From Homalodisca vitripennis (Eukaryota; Arthropoda; Insecta; Hemiptera; Cicadellidae), in contig NW_025777508.1 in NCBI RefSeq assembly GCF_021130785.1, forward strand, positions 1 through 64,000: DNA of 64,000 nt, written 5' to 3'. Positions 51,707 through 63,779 of this stretch are shown piece by piece; positions within the stretch are counted from its first letter, which is position 1; every line of letters starts with the position of its first letter. Below the pieces are notes generated by a model. It ran no database searches. It saw nothing but the letters and a program-made list of their open reading frames with translations, and was not told where the DNA came from. A program made the position numbers and the translations under genes.

Positions 51707-52344
51707 TAGTTATAAATGTGTTTATAAAACTATCTTGTAAACAGAATCTGTTTAAATAGTTTTTTATTACCTATACTATTTTTTATATTTTCAACACGTA
51801 CAAAAAATTAAAAAGACTTATGACATTACATAAGAAAGAAGGGAGTAGTGTGAATCCAGTCAAGTACTTTAATTTCAGTGAATTTAGTTCGTAGACAAAG
51901 ACTTTTCTTGAGAAACACAAAAAATGGGGAGCATTATATAAACAGCCATGTATTTTAGGGGCTGCACACAAAGTGTTAAATATTCCTCTACTTTACTAAG
52001 TTTTCAGGTTTTACACGATGTGAGTGAAACATGCATTAAGAAATAAGTAAATAAACTTGAAAAAGAAGTTAATAAAGGATAAGATAATAAATGAAAAATT
52101 GATAACAAGAATCACAGCTACACTCTAGATAAGCATAATATTGTTTAAACATTCATATCATTTTGTCACTATCTTTTAAAACAGTAGTAGCTTTTCTGTT
52201 AGAACACGGTACTGAATATTGTCTAAATAATATGTCGATGCAATATGCCAATGCTATTTTAAAGCAACTTTGTTCAACTTAATATAAATTTTTTATCATG
52301 CTAAAAAGTTTTGTATACATATATAACATGTTATGGCATTTCAG

Positions 52345-52518
52345 ATGAACAACCTGGCCAGACAGGTGTTCCATGTCGGAGTGGCAGCGTACTACATGGT
52401 TGTCACCCACTGGATGAAGGAAAACATGCTCAAACACACTAAAGAAGATGATATCCATGATCCTGTTGTAAAAACAATGAAACGGTTCTCACTGCGATAT
52501 CTCACCAACTGGACATTT
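52345..52518 (+). CDS. AIG1-like gene, first coding exon
   Basis: 58 codons, starts MNNLARQVFHVGVAAYY and ends RYLTNWTF, with donor GTGAGT. First membrane segment plus the catalytic-Thr motif YLT. Confidence 0.85.
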
Positions 52519-55500
52519 GTGAGTAAATTATCTCAGTGGCCTAAGCAGAGTAACTAAGGGAGAGATGAGGGGGATAAATACCCCCCCCAAGCCCTAAAGA
52601 TGTTAAATCTATACATATAACAGCAATCCAACTTTTTTGAAATAAATCACTTAAATTTTTAACTTTGAATTAGGCATACCTGATTTATTTAATTTTAAAT
52701 ATATTCCATACCCCTCAGCATGGTCTATTCTTTCAAGATTCAAGAAGCGAAAAGATTTTACCCCGATTAGTTTTTTATTTGAGATGTATAGTAGCTGAGA
52801 TTTGTATTCTAATGTTTCAGACGTTACAAACAACGTATTTCTATATTGCTCTTGGAGGAGAAATTCTGGCTCTGTTTAAAGGAAGAGAAAAGATCAAGGA
52901 GAGAATAAACCAATTCAAGAATTACTTCTTCACTGTCCTTGTGGCCCCAATGGCCTTGGTAAGGTTGTTTCACGTCTCATTACTTTTATAACATGTTAAT
53001 GATTAGACATATTATTCAAGGCAAAAAGCATAAGGTGAATACTATTTTAAACCGTCAAAAGGGTAGTGATTATTTTGTGGAACTTTGAAGTGTTTATCAG
53101 TTCAATCACAAAATTAAAATTTAACCTATGTCTTTCACAGTCTGTTACTAAACAAGGATTATACTGTTAGTAAACAAAGATCATATCTCACTCAGATAAT
53201 TTCTACTTTTCCACGTACCAAAACCACCAGTGAATAATTTAGTAACATTTATTAGCAAATTCCATTTAAGACTATTAGCCAATATTAGCTAATATGCAAC
53301 CATTACTGGGCATAATGCTAATACTGAAGATCAAACTATAATTAAAAACCTATTTCAAAGTTACATCTCAGGTAAGAAAATACTATTAGTGTAGAATTAT
53401 TATATTTGGATATCAGTTATTACAAATGTTATTCTGATTTACATCAGCATGTATCCTTCAAATAGAACTATTCCCCATTAGCAAGTGACCAAGTATCAAT
53501 TCATTAATGATAACAAGTAGACCAGAGATAGTAACAAACTAGTTTCGTTCAAGGTCATCTAGTAGATAGAGGCTAGGAATACATGGTGACCTTCTTTACA
53601 TTAACAACAAAATTATTAACAAAAATCTACCTTTTGCGGCAATTTGCAATGAGAATGTGTACAAAACATATTAAAAATTGGTATAGGACTACTATATGAC
53701 TATACCTAGTTAAGGAATTGCAAGGAAAATCAATCTAGAAGAAACCAAACTTTAAAATCCTGACAATAGAATTAAATTTACTACTGGCGATTTATATTAC
53801 ATATTTTGGTTCGATTTGATTCGAAGAACAAATTCACATTTATTACCAGAGAGTTTGTATAAGAACGCTGTATAGTTTGTATTGAAACACGAAAATCTTA
53901 ATTTTATTTCAAGAATAATACATTTTTTATTCACAAATAGATTATTGTTTACACGCATGTTTAAGAATTAAAAGTAAAAACTACAGAAAGCATAAAATAT
54001 AATACCTGTAATGTCAGCATTTGACATTATTTCACTATTTTAAATACAAGGGTCGTCCACAAAGTAACCTCCGTTTTTAAATTAATAGTAAACCAGTTGA
54101 GATACAAAAAGTTTATTATATAAATGTTAAAACTACAGCTTTTCTCTACTTTTTTACATATTCACCATACAAATTCGAGCACTTATCATATCTTTCAACA
54201 GTTTTTGAAATTCCATCTTTAAAAAAATCTGCCGCCTGAGAACGTAGCCAACCTGTCACAGCGTTTTGAAGCTCTTCATCACTCGCAAACCTCTGAGATG
54301 CAAGCACCGCTTCATGTACGGGAAAAGATGGAAATCACTGGGAGCCAAGTCCGGGCTGTAGGGGGGGGGGGGTGGTCAAAAACGTCCCATTTGAACTTTT
54401 CCAAAAGTTCTGTTGTTCTTTGAGCTGTATGAGGACGGGCGTTGTCATGGACAAACACAACACCAGATGTCAGAAGACCACGACGCTTGTTTTGAATCGC
54501 TCGTCGTAGCCGTTTTTAAGGTTTCACAGTAAGCTGCAGCTGTAATGGTCGTACCACGCTCCATAAATTCAACGAGCAAGATGCCCTTAGCACCAATGCC
54601 CTTTCACCAAGTCATCACTGACGAGAGATGGCCTACCACTCTGGTCTTCATCGTGAACGTTCGTTCTTCCATTTTTTAAAAACGAACCCATTGACGACTA
54701 CACCTTCGCTCATAATGTTTGGGTCATACACCTCACTCAATTCACGATGAATTTCAGCTGCTGTGTAACTTTTCAACCACAGAAATCTTATTACACCACG
54801 AACTTCACATTTGGCGGGATTTTCTATCACGGCGCTCATGTTTTTACGTCGTAACAAAAGAACGCACGATCGCACGATGCTCTCCCTTCAACAGCTAGAA
54901 GCGTACTGAACTGCTGCACACGCAGATGTGTGAATGGCGGCGCTACCCCCACTACTTATCGCGCCACGCCCAAACGGCGGTTACTTTACGGACGACCCTC
55001 GTACAACATTAAGTGTCTTCTCTCGAGTACATGAACATTTTATAACTGAATAAAGTGTATAACTTAGTAATAAGTTAATACAAACTCAAATCATCATTAA
55101 ATGTCAACTTGTTTACTTAAGAAGTTAGATATGTATGAAATGAAAAAAAAAATTATTTTTAGGTGGTCTCAATAGTCTTCTGGAGTGTGTGGTTTGTGGA
55201 CAGAGAACTGATATTCCCAATAGTTATGGACAAATTCCTTCCACCATGGATAAACCATTCTCTGCACACAACTACGTCTGTGATAGTGCTTCTAGAAATG
55301 TATATGTGTTTCCACAAGTATCCTGCGTTCAAGCCCGCTTTATTGGGAATAACCTTATATCTGCTGCTGTATTCATTTTGGTAAGTAATGGAGCTCAACT
55401 TCAATTCCATGTTTGACTGATATTTTATTGGTCAAATAGCAATTCTCATCTACCAAAAATATTATGCTCAACAAACTATACTCTGTTCAAATTTGCATTA

Positions 55501-58500
55501 GACTACATATTTATCTGTCATTGTCTCACCTAGTGAGCAGAACAGAAAGTTATTGGGTTTGCTGATAAACTGTTTGTCAATTTATGACTACGAAGCCTAG
55601 TATTTTCCAGCTCTCCAGTTCCTGATTTCATAAATCCTATCGGTTGTATTACAGTGATGGAGGGATTGGGAATCATTACATAAAATTGAGCTGCAATGCA
55701 GGGAAACATCATATTCAGGGGAAGGAACATGGGGTTTGAGCTTTCCAACCATTTATGAATAATTAAATCCTCAGACAGGGGTATAATTCTACTTATAAAT
55801 TTAAATTAAATATGATTGTACATTTCATGAATTATCAGGTTTCAAAGCTGAAATAAAAACCACATAAGTTATTGATTTAAGAATGATTATCAATTGCATT
55901 GATTACACTTCCACCCAACCATATGACCAAATAATGTCCATAATGACCATATGTCAATTCAGACATTGAGAAAATTGGTAAATTTGTTTGAAAAGATCGG
56001 CATTTAAATACCAGAGCTTTGTCTGAGTTAAAAGGAATTGACAAGGAAAGTGTTAGGCAGATTCTTCATAAAAGTTTCAAGACGAACAAAGTGTGTTCAA
56101 AAATTGTTCCAAAGTGTCTCACACATGAAATTAAGGAATGCAGAAGAATGATTTGTTCTGCCATCCTAGAAAACATAGAAAATTATCCTACCTTCTTAGG
56201 AAACGTTATTACTTATGAATCATGTGTTTTTTACTTATAATCCCAAAATGAAACATGAATTGATGAGTTGTAAATCCCCTGGTTCTCCATGGCAAAAAAA
56301 TCAGGAATGACAAAATCAAAGGCAATGATAATTTTTTTATATGAAAGGAATTGTACATATCAATTGGGTACCAGAGGGGCAAACAGTGAATCAGCATTGC
56401 TGAATTACCGCCCTGATTACCCTATGATTATTCTACTGTGACACACAGTAGAAAATGGATCCTCATGGATCCTTCACCAGGATCCATGAGGATCCCCCCC
56501 TTCCCTCCCGCTCATAATACTTGGTTAGTCAAAATGTGATTGCAAAACTTGGCCCCTTGTGATTATTTTTTATTCTCCATAGTCAAATCAGCTTTGAAAG
56601 GAATGAGATTTGAGACTGTTGAAGTAGTAAAAGAAAATGTGACAGAAATCATGAACAGCATTATGTTACAATAAATGATCTGCAGCATTGCGCATAGTGG
56701 AATATTTGCATGGAGCAGTGGAAAGACCAATAAGGGGCGAACACTGAAGGGGATAATATCTAATTGTAAATATCATCTTTTTACAGCCTTAGTTTGCGTT
56801 TTTTTTAGCAGCACTTCTAATTAAGATATTTTGAGAGACTGCTGCTGATAATTCATGTAAGATTAGGAAACTAAATATATTTATTAGTTCATATTATATA
56901 TTACAACCATTCAATTATTATGTAGAGACATATTAGTTCACTTTATATATCACAACCTATTATATAGAGACATAGCTTATATGCCTTTTTAAAAGTAGAT
57001 GTTGAGGATATATGATAGTAGAAGAAGTTATTTCTATAGTACAGTTTCTAGGTAATCATTTTACCCATTCTTTAAAGTTTTGGTTAAAAATTGTTTAAAT
57101 CCTGTATATTTAATAACTATGTTGTAATATAAAAAAAGATGAGGTCACACTCTATCTACTCATTGTAGTCAGTTATAATTTGTAGTGACTTTTTTTGAGT
57201 GAAGTATAATTTGTACTATTGATTAACACAATGAAGCAGGGAGAAATGTAAATAAGTTTTAGTGGCAAATTATGTTTTACATATTGGTGCACATCTTTAG
57301 ACATCGTAGAATAGATGTAGTTGTGAATTATTTGTAATATGTAAGGACTTTATTTTTTTAGAGCAAATTCAGTATGTTTATATCTGTTTTGATTGCACAC
57401 AGGGATTCAAAGTTATTAAACCATATTGACTAAACTTAGTAGGTTTCTGGCTATTTTCAGATCATCAAATAATGAAATAATTAAACTATGGTTTGTTTCA
57501 GTTTACTGGGAACTTACTATCAGAGTGGTATCTGGTTGTATCCAATATTCAAAATGCTGAATTGGACACTGAGAGTAGTAATCTGCCTAGCCACTTACAT
57601 TTTAGCCGTGGCGCTGTATGGGGCAGGCTACTTCTTGAACAAAGTGCTTTGGGGTAAGCGAGTGGTTTACTCAATACTTCTGTAACTGTAGCATAATCAG
57701 AGGAACTGTTTATTAATAGCAATAGTTATCCCACAAGGTATCAAAGTTCACTTTTCCATATAAACTTCAATATTTTGTTTATCTTTTAAATTCATTAATT
57801 TATTTATGGCTATACATCTCTTGTTACTGGATTCATACATGTGAATTAGTTAATATTTGACTTTCACTAACTCATTTTTCTGGGAGCTTTCTTATATCCT
57901 TCTCGTAAGTTTCCAATATAATTAAAAATAATATATATTATAAATTCTGTGGATTGTGCTCAGTGTATTTTTTGTAGGTAATACCAAAATCACGATGGTG
58001 GTTTTACAATTCACTAATTTAAGTTTATAACAATTCTCCAAGTTTATATCAACATAATTCCAGCTCAAATAAAAAAATATAAAATTTAACCTAGAAAGTT
58101 TTTAACAACCCTGTGTATGAAGTTACGAATTAAAATATTTTCTTTATTTGTTTAATACACTTGTTTAATGGAGAATTTGGAATTTTTGACTTATAAATCA
58201 GTTTTTTTAGTGTAATTTTTATTAAATGAGAGACTTTTCCTTATTTTACCATACTTTGCATCTACCAAATTGATTATTAGAAATAAAATATTATACGGTT
58301 AATTCTTTGCTCATATGGTTATTTTAATTATAATGGTATTTTAATACAGTGGAACTTAAATAATGCAAGCTTCCTCAAGGAATCTGTAAAACATTCTAAT
58401 GATGCACAAATGTTGGTCATACAAAACATCTTAAAAGATTCAGAATAGAATAGACATAGTACATTTCTAATAACAAAAACATTAACATTAGAATCATCAC

Positions 58501-60156
58501 TCTATTAATATACTGTAATAAAATATGTAAATTCTTATGCAATAAAAAAAAGTATTTCCTAAGTCACATGCTTTCACTTTTACAGATCCATCATGATCAT
58601 GATGGCTAAACATATACAGTGGGGGGTTGGGGTATGTTAAAGTGGCAGGGAGGTGGGACACTGACAGTTAGAGCTGTTACGCAAAGTACAAAGATATTTA
58701 GTTCACTCACATTGCTGAATTTGTGGAAACCAAACAGACACAATTATTATTAGCATGACAGGGATGCATGGTGCTTTTATGTAATGGCTTGTGCAGCTGT
58801 GCATACAACTGTAGTTCGTTAACTACAGTATCATTGCAATGTTGTCTTGTTTACTTTTTATACATTCTAGCACAGAAATATCAAATAAATAAAAATTAAA
58901 ATTAAAATTTATAAGTAAATAAATTTGTATTTATTTTTAAAATATGTTTTTATATGACATGAAAACTTCTAATTATTCAAGACAAAATTTGAATTATTCA
59001 CCCCAATTCAACATTACACATAGTACAAAATGTCAAGGAACTGGAGGAAGGGTTTGATCTACAACAGTTTTTTGTACTAAAAAATGTAATTTATGTTCTA
59101 CTGTATACTAATACATATTACCACAATTCTTTACAAAAAACTTTTTATAAATGAACTAAACTTACTATATTTCTTCTTTGATTAGCTTTTCTTGTAGCAT
59201 TTCTTACTTTTAATCACACCTACTAGCAATTATTCTGATAGTAATTTTGTTGTGTCTTATATTGAATTAATTTAATTCCTTATTTATTTTTAATGATTTG
59301 TGACAAGTAAGTATATGTGGTATTTTCATAATTTTTCAACAGTGTTTAACTTTTAGAATTGTTAAGTGGTCATTTAATTTAGGCTCATCTCATTAGTTTT
59401 GTTTATTATGCTCTATTTATTAGTTTTGGTTCATTATTATGTGCAAGTATTGCTTATTCTATTCGATGGCATTACAATATGAATTACAAATTATGTATTG
59501 CAATAGAGAATTCTAATGCCACCTATACAAACCTATACAATTCTGATAAACAAATTTGGGGAGACATTTATCATTTGTATCAAAGATTTCAACCAAACTG
59601 GAGGATAAAAGATGATGAGGAAAATAGTAATGGATTGGAATTAGTGTAAAATAAAAATTGATACCAGAATCACAATTTAACAATTAAAATTTAACATTGC
59701 ATTTAATGTAGCATACATATTTTTTATAAAGCTAACTCATAAAAGTTTTAAATATTAATTTTAAATTTTGGGAGGATATTTATGAAACATTAATGTGTAT
59801 GTACAGTACTGTGTAACTACCTAATATGTCATGAAAGAGTTAAATGAATTGTTTGAAGTTTTTGATAATTCATGTGCACAACTTCAGAAGGCTCTGATTT
59901 TAAAGATTAGACTTTTTATTTTACAAATCCATTTCGCTTGTTGAATACTCAAATTTAAAAATGGTTTTTGAGAGTTTTGTTATTGGAAAAATGTGAATGC
60001 TCTAGTTTCTAGTAACGTGTTTACAGAAGTATCAGTAATGACCAAATCACTTTAACTGAATGTTTAACCTAAAAGTTAATAGTTTAATTCTTAATTGTTT
60101 TAGATGAAAAACTGTTAGTGAAGAAAGCACCAAGGAAGAAGCACAAAAAGCACTGA
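52345..60156 (+). CDS. AIG1-like: AIG1/ADTRP-family six-pass membrane hydrolase, 5 coding exons
   Basis: Exons 52345-52518, 52821-52958, 55163-55380, 57502-57653 and 60104-60156 join in phase to about 244 residues, close to the usual length of about 230-245 for the family. Six hydrophobic segments are visible. Family hallmarks are RYLTNWT (Thr54, the position of the catalytic Thr), DRELIFPIVMDKFLPPW, the INHSLHTTT motif (residues 134-142, which carries the conserved catalytic His), and SGIWLYP. Vertebrate AIG1 and ADTRP hydrolyse fatty acid esters of hydroxy fatty acids in membranes; the activity here is inferred. The C-terminus KHKKH fits a KxKxx ER-retrieval signal. ATG at 52345 follows the acceptor directly; an ATG at 52333 would need a different exon start. 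Introns are full of transposons. Confidence 0.9.
52519..52820 (+). other. AIG1-like gene intron 2
   Basis: 302 bp, AT-rich, with a C9 run near 52582. No feature beyond splice sites (GTGAGT and TGTTTCAG). Confidence 0.85.
52821..52958 (+). CDS. AIG1-like gene, second coding exon
   Basis: 46 codons, phase 0 to 0: TLQTTYFYIALGGEILALF, then the basic loop KGREKIKERINQ and FFTVLVAPMAL. Donor GTAAGG. Confidence 0.92.
54047..55001 (-). mobile_element. Mariner-like element, internally deleted
   Basis: TA at 54045-54046 and 55002-55003. Ends CAAGGGTCGTCC...AAAGTAACC and the complement CGAGGGTCGTCC...AAAGTAACC. At 955 bp it is shorter than the usual 1.3 kb of an intact mariner. It sits in intron 3 of the AIG1-like gene, opposite to its transcription. 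Confidence 0.9.
54170..54840 (-). pseudogene. Mariner transposase remnant
   Basis: From the right: MSAVIENPAKCEVRGVIRFL and SYTAAEIHRELSEVY (N-terminal helix-turn-helix), a deletion, then GILLVEFMERGTTI, the PYSPDLAPSDFHLFPYMKR region next to a G12-13 run near 54360, and C-terminal LRSQAADFFKDGI and ERYDKCSNLYGEYV. The order matches mariner transposases; frame shifts and the deletion make it inactive. Confidence 0.85.
55163..55380 (+). CDS. AIG1-like gene, third coding exon
   Basis: Encodes VVSIVFWSVWFVDRELIFP to LLLYSF, with the family's NHSLHTT motif. Leaves in phase 2, donor GTAAGT. Confidence 0.93.
55985..56750 (+). pseudogene. Second mariner transposase relic
   Basis: Contains ESVRQILHKSFKTNKVCSKI, VPKCLTHEIKECRR, then VITYESCVF where mariners have TGDESWVF, so the first catalytic Asp is lost. 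Downstream LAPCDYFLFS, SALKGMRFETVEVVKENVTE and a C-terminal MEQWKDQ...EGDN follow. Several stops and shifts. Different lineage from the 54047 copy and in the opposite orientation. Terminal repeats were not recognised. Confidence 0.8.
56457..56495. repeat. Perfect 17-bp inverted repeat with 5-nt loop
   Basis: GGATCCTCATGGATCCT (56457-56473), TCACC, then its exact complement (56479-56495). Interrupts the mariner relic just before its third catalytic motif. Confidence 0.95.
57502..57653 (+). CDS. AIG1-like gene, fourth coding exon
   Basis: Acceptor TTGTTTCAG. Encodes LLGTYYQSGIWLYPIFKM, then LNWTLRVVICLATYILAVA and YGAGYFLNKVLW. Leaves in phase 1 with donor GTAAGC. Reading on past the donor would add KRVVYSILL and a stop. 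Confidence 0.9.
58347..59103. mobile_element. Possible Tigger-like relic
   Basis: TA-flanked ends CAGTGGAACTTAAATAATG and the complement of CAGTAGAACATAAATTAC. The match is imperfect, and nothing inside resembles a transposase. Termini similar to the 51141 element. Confidence 0.4.
59383..59649 (+). other. Open segment of 88 codons with acceptor and polyA-like signal
   Basis: Follows an AG at 59381-59382 and reads AHLISFVYYALFISFGSLLC, then RWHYNMNYKLC and a hydrophilic end QRFQPNWRIKDDEENSNG before TAA at 59647. AATAAA follows at once (59650). A hydrophobic segment and an NAT glycosylation site are visible. Its phase (0) does not fit the fourth AIG1-like exon (phase 1), so it is not a simple alternative last exon. 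It may be chance or part of an unseen gene. Confidence 0.3.
60104..60156 (+). CDS. AIG1-like gene, last coding exon
   Basis: Acceptor TTGTTTTAG. Encodes DEKLLVKKAPRKKHKKH and TGA (60154-60156). The run of Lys with Lys at -3 and -5 fits an ER-retrieval tail facing the cytosol. Confidence 0.88.
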
Positions 60157-61460
60157 CATGACAGGATTTAGGGGCAATACAACTTAACAAATTAATGTCT
60201 GAAGTACAGCACAGAAGATGAGGAGAGCATCAGACTTCTTGCTCTTTTCTTGGGTCCATGTACTCTCCAGGTTCAAGAGGACATTCTGATTTTTGTTGGA
60301 ACCCTCAGCATTCCATAGCATATCACCTTGCTCTCCTTGCTAAGATAGCCTTATAATAAATCAGCTTATTTCTTGTAAAATTAATTTAATAAATAATTAT
60401 TATATTACGAAGCTGATATTTTAACAGATTTTACATTGAAATTCCATTTGATTTGTTACTACGAGATTATTGTACTTATGTGTTTAAAAATCTCATATTG
60501 TTAATATATACATAATTATTAACAGTACATTAAATTATTAAAATACAAGTTATTCCTCAAAATTAATTTTTAATTGCAGTTTTTTTAAATTAGTGAAATA
60601 AATTAATTTGTTATTCGAAAGGATTAAAATTTTAAATTATTAAGAAATTTTTAGCACTACTTACATAGTGTCTTTTAGAAATGGAAGATAATTAACTAAC
60701 TCTATTCCAAATATTCAATAATTTTAAATGTTTAGTAATAATGTGCATGTTTCAAGCTAGACATTTAATAGTGCTGAAAACATTATTCCAAATACCTTTA
60801 TGGATGAAGTATTTGTAGGCAAAATGTCAGAGTACAATGATAAATCCTAAATAAGTCACTCATGTGCCTTCAAAATTATTTATTTTAAATTACCTATGCA
60901 GCAGAAAATCTATTGAAATATTATTTATGAGAAAGGAAAACTGTGTAATATTGACATATCTGGAAAGTTAATAACACTGTTGTTTTTCATATAAATTTAG
61001 CAATATATGTAATATATTCATCTATTTGTTCTAATTTTTATTCCTTTTTTTATTTGTTGTCTTGGTTGGATTTTCAAAGTTTTATTCCAAAACAGATAGG
61101 TTAAACATTGTACTTAATTCATACTGTCCAAAAAATGAGTTTTGTGTTTCAAATAATTATTTAAAAAACTTTGATTTATTTACTTATTTTTTATTGTGAT
61201 ATATTTACTTGTACATTTACTATTCCACTGTTATTATTTTAAATATTTTTATGGCACTTGTGATTATTATTGTTCAATATATGATTATGTAATATGTAAT
61301 TCAATAGTTATCATCTTAGCTTAAAGAGTTTGTCATTTATTTAAAAAATCCTGAAAATTCCAAAGTACAATATTTGTTCCATAATCCCTACATGATAGTA
61401 ATTGTTGTTAGCTATGTGATACTTTTATAATGTACAAATAAAATACACTTGTTACTAAGT
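60157..61460 (+). other. AIG1-like gene 3' UTR
   Basis: AT-rich. AATAAA at 60355-60360 is the nearest likely polyadenylation signal; another at 61437-61442 could give a longer form. Confidence 0.55.
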
Positions 61461-62970
61461 TTTTATTGTAATTATTACTTTCCAAACTAATTAAAAATCT
61501 AACATCAAAAAATTGTATGTTAGATTTTTATAAAAAAAAAACATTTATTAGTTATTACTTTCTTTTGTAAAAGTACCACTATACACTAGTAACACTGCTT
61601 TTAGTTACATTAGTTACAAAAAGAAGAAAACAAGAATTTTAGGATTACAAGCACAAATATTGAAGTACAAGAAAATTCCACTAATCTGCATCCTATAGTC
61701 GGTACGCTTGGTATCCGACATGCTTTTGGCAAATTCTAAATTTTCTTGAATAATGTAAAACAATCATGTAATATGCAACAATATATTTTCTGTTCATGTT
61801 GAACACAGTATTTAGGTGGGTTTGGAGAAGAGGCTAGGCATCACAGGTGATATCGATTAGACTCGAGTCATGTGACTGACTATGGCCGTATATTGTCAGC
61901 CTGTGTAACCAGTTGAACTCTCGTATTTTCGTATCAATTCAATTGAAGCTACACAGCACAGATTTGTGATGGAAGTACGACTCTAAACAACTGACGTCTC
62001 GCTACTGCCATCAGGCAAGCAATATCTAGAGTCTGGCAGTGGCAGCAAGTACGGAAGTGTGATGAACCGTAATGAACGCGCCCTCGACCTTGACCATGTT
62101 CTACTGAATTATTGTGATGCATAGACTACGCACTGTAAATGGACCATTAAACAATATTTTTCTTATAGATCCACATATAACGATGATTACCTCAAGGTTA
62201 TATTTGAATAATAAAAACGTGTTTTACTGTGATTGTTTATTTATCATGTCTACATTATTTCTCTGATATATACCCATTAATCTGGCATATTGTCATAATT
62301 CGGCACACCTCAATTTCTTACCATGCCGAATTGAGGGAAATTTCCAGCTTTGTTTAAAATATTATCGTTGCCTGATAAAATATATGGCACTTTATTGCAG
62401 TAGTGTCATATTTGTATTGCTATAATGACGACAGTAGATAATACAATGAGCGAGCTTTTAATAAATAATAACTATAAATTCTGTATAAGGGACTCTATAG
62501 AGGTCCCACCACCATAGAGACATACCATTAACTTAATCTAATTCAAGTACATGAATTGACTATATCTTAGAAAAGAAGGAGGTCGTTTACAAATATTTGA
62601 ACAGATAATATTTCTTTCATTGTATCCCAGGAGTTCTTCCACAGTTCCTGAAAAGGGGCATGATTCCCTCTGCATGTTAAAAACTGTTTACTCAAGGATG
62701 ATATGTCGTACACTGAGTGGTACATCTCACACAGTGCAAAGTGGAGATTCCCCATGGTTCATGAGGACTTATGAGACAAGTAAGTGAAGCCTATGACTAA
62801 TAGGCACAACACCACTATTTGGTTACAATGACATGAATTCACCCGAGTAACGATAGTGTCTTTAGCAGTCCTTAATTTGTTGTCTAGTTCCTATCAAGCT
62901 AGCCCATAATAATCTAGGACTTATTATTGACCAAACGCTTAAGTTGGACTAAACTGACTTCCTTGATATG
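61461..62970. other. Intergenic, no gene seen
   Basis: Two diverged segments of the form CCAYTAATCTGSCAT...TCGG (near 61678 and 62274) look like remnants of a pogo/Tigger-type terminus, both in the same orientation. No coding sequence. Confidence 0.5.
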
Positions 62971-62971
62971 T

Positions 62972-63325
62972 ATCAGAATCAGAATCTCTTTATTTCATAA
63001 ACATCAAGTTTAGAAAGTGTGTCATATTAACTTAAAACAATACAATGTTAAATATTTACAGAGTTTCATTATTTCTGTTCATAAATTCATCAATGGAGTA
63101 AAAAGATTTGTCAATTAACCAGTCTTTTAGTTTCTTCTTTAGAGTTGTGGGTAGACTATTCTTGAGGCTTGTTGGTAGGGCATTGAAAAACTTTGCTCCG
63201 GCATAGGACGGCTTTCTCTGGAAGAGTTCTAGGCGATGTGCAGGTAGAGTAAACTATTGAGAACGTCTTGTATTATGTTGATGGATTTGGTTAAATCTCT
63301 GTATATTCTCTTGTACAGCATACAT
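62972..63325 (-). mobile_element. LINE 3' fragment, same group as the 3130-7492 element
   Basis: On the minus strand: QRFNQIHQHNTRRSQ, a TAG, then FTLPAHRLELFQRKPSYAGA and KFFNALPTSLKN, ending FYSIDEFMNRNNETL before the stop. This matches HNTRYTSDFNLPAHR and SYAGAKLFNLLP of the 3130-7492 LINE. After an AATAAA (near 62988) the element ends in GATTCTGATTCTGATAC. 5' truncated. Confidence 0.85.
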
Positions 63326-63779
63326 AATTAATCAATTATATAGATTAATATATGAATAAATGAATTTATTTCCAATCAATGAATTTATTTTTTTTTTCCA
63401 ATCAATATAAACATAATTATAACATTATCATTTTTGGAAATTGACTGACCACTTTTACAAGTAGTGTGGCCAGTTAGTAAATTGAAAAAATAAACAATAA
63501 ATTCACATTTACGAGAGTCTAGCATCATATATTACTTTGAGCCGCCATTTGGGTATCTACAAAAAAATATTTATGCAATAATACAATTCAGAAAATAAAT
63601 TACATACAATAAACAAACACACAAAATAAATAAATTATACACCACAATATATACACAAATATAATTAACAATAAATACTAATAAATATCAATAAATTACC
63701 AATAAACAATTATGATAAGCGATATATAATATATACATAGACCATGAAACTCTTTACACCTTACGACATCACAGTACTC
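63326..63779. other. AT-rich spacer between LINE fragments
   Basis: AT-rich sequence, probably including 3' untranslated sequence of the next LINE fragment. No gene seen. Confidence 0.5.

Larger units (their letters stand above)
42619..52344 (+). other. AIG1-like gene intron 1 (inferred)
   Basis: About 9.7 kb. Holds the intact LINE (43924-48473), a CAGTGGCG-type repeat fragment (about 49929-50148), a hAT-like MITE (50150-50857) and a Tigger-like MITE (51141-51706). The rest is AT-rich with no gene. Confidence 0.5.
52959..55162 (+). other. AIG1-like gene intron 3
   Basis: 2.2 kb. Apart from the mariner at 54047-55001, AT-rich with no gene. Confidence 0.8.
55381..57501 (+). other. AIG1-like gene intron 4
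   Basis: 2.1 kb, contains a mariner relic (55985-56750) with an embedded perfect hairpin. No other gene. Confidence 0.8.
57654..60103 (+). other. AIG1-like gene intron 5
   Basis: 2.45 kb, AT-rich, with a possible Tigger-like relic (58347-59103) and an unexplained 88-codon open segment (59383-59649). Confidence 0.75.

Noticed and set aside
59383..59649. Alternative last exon of the AIG1-like gene
   Set aside because: Joining to the fourth coding exon (phase 1) gives a stop after four codons; joining to the third (phase 2) stays open only about 34 codons and drops the conserved core.
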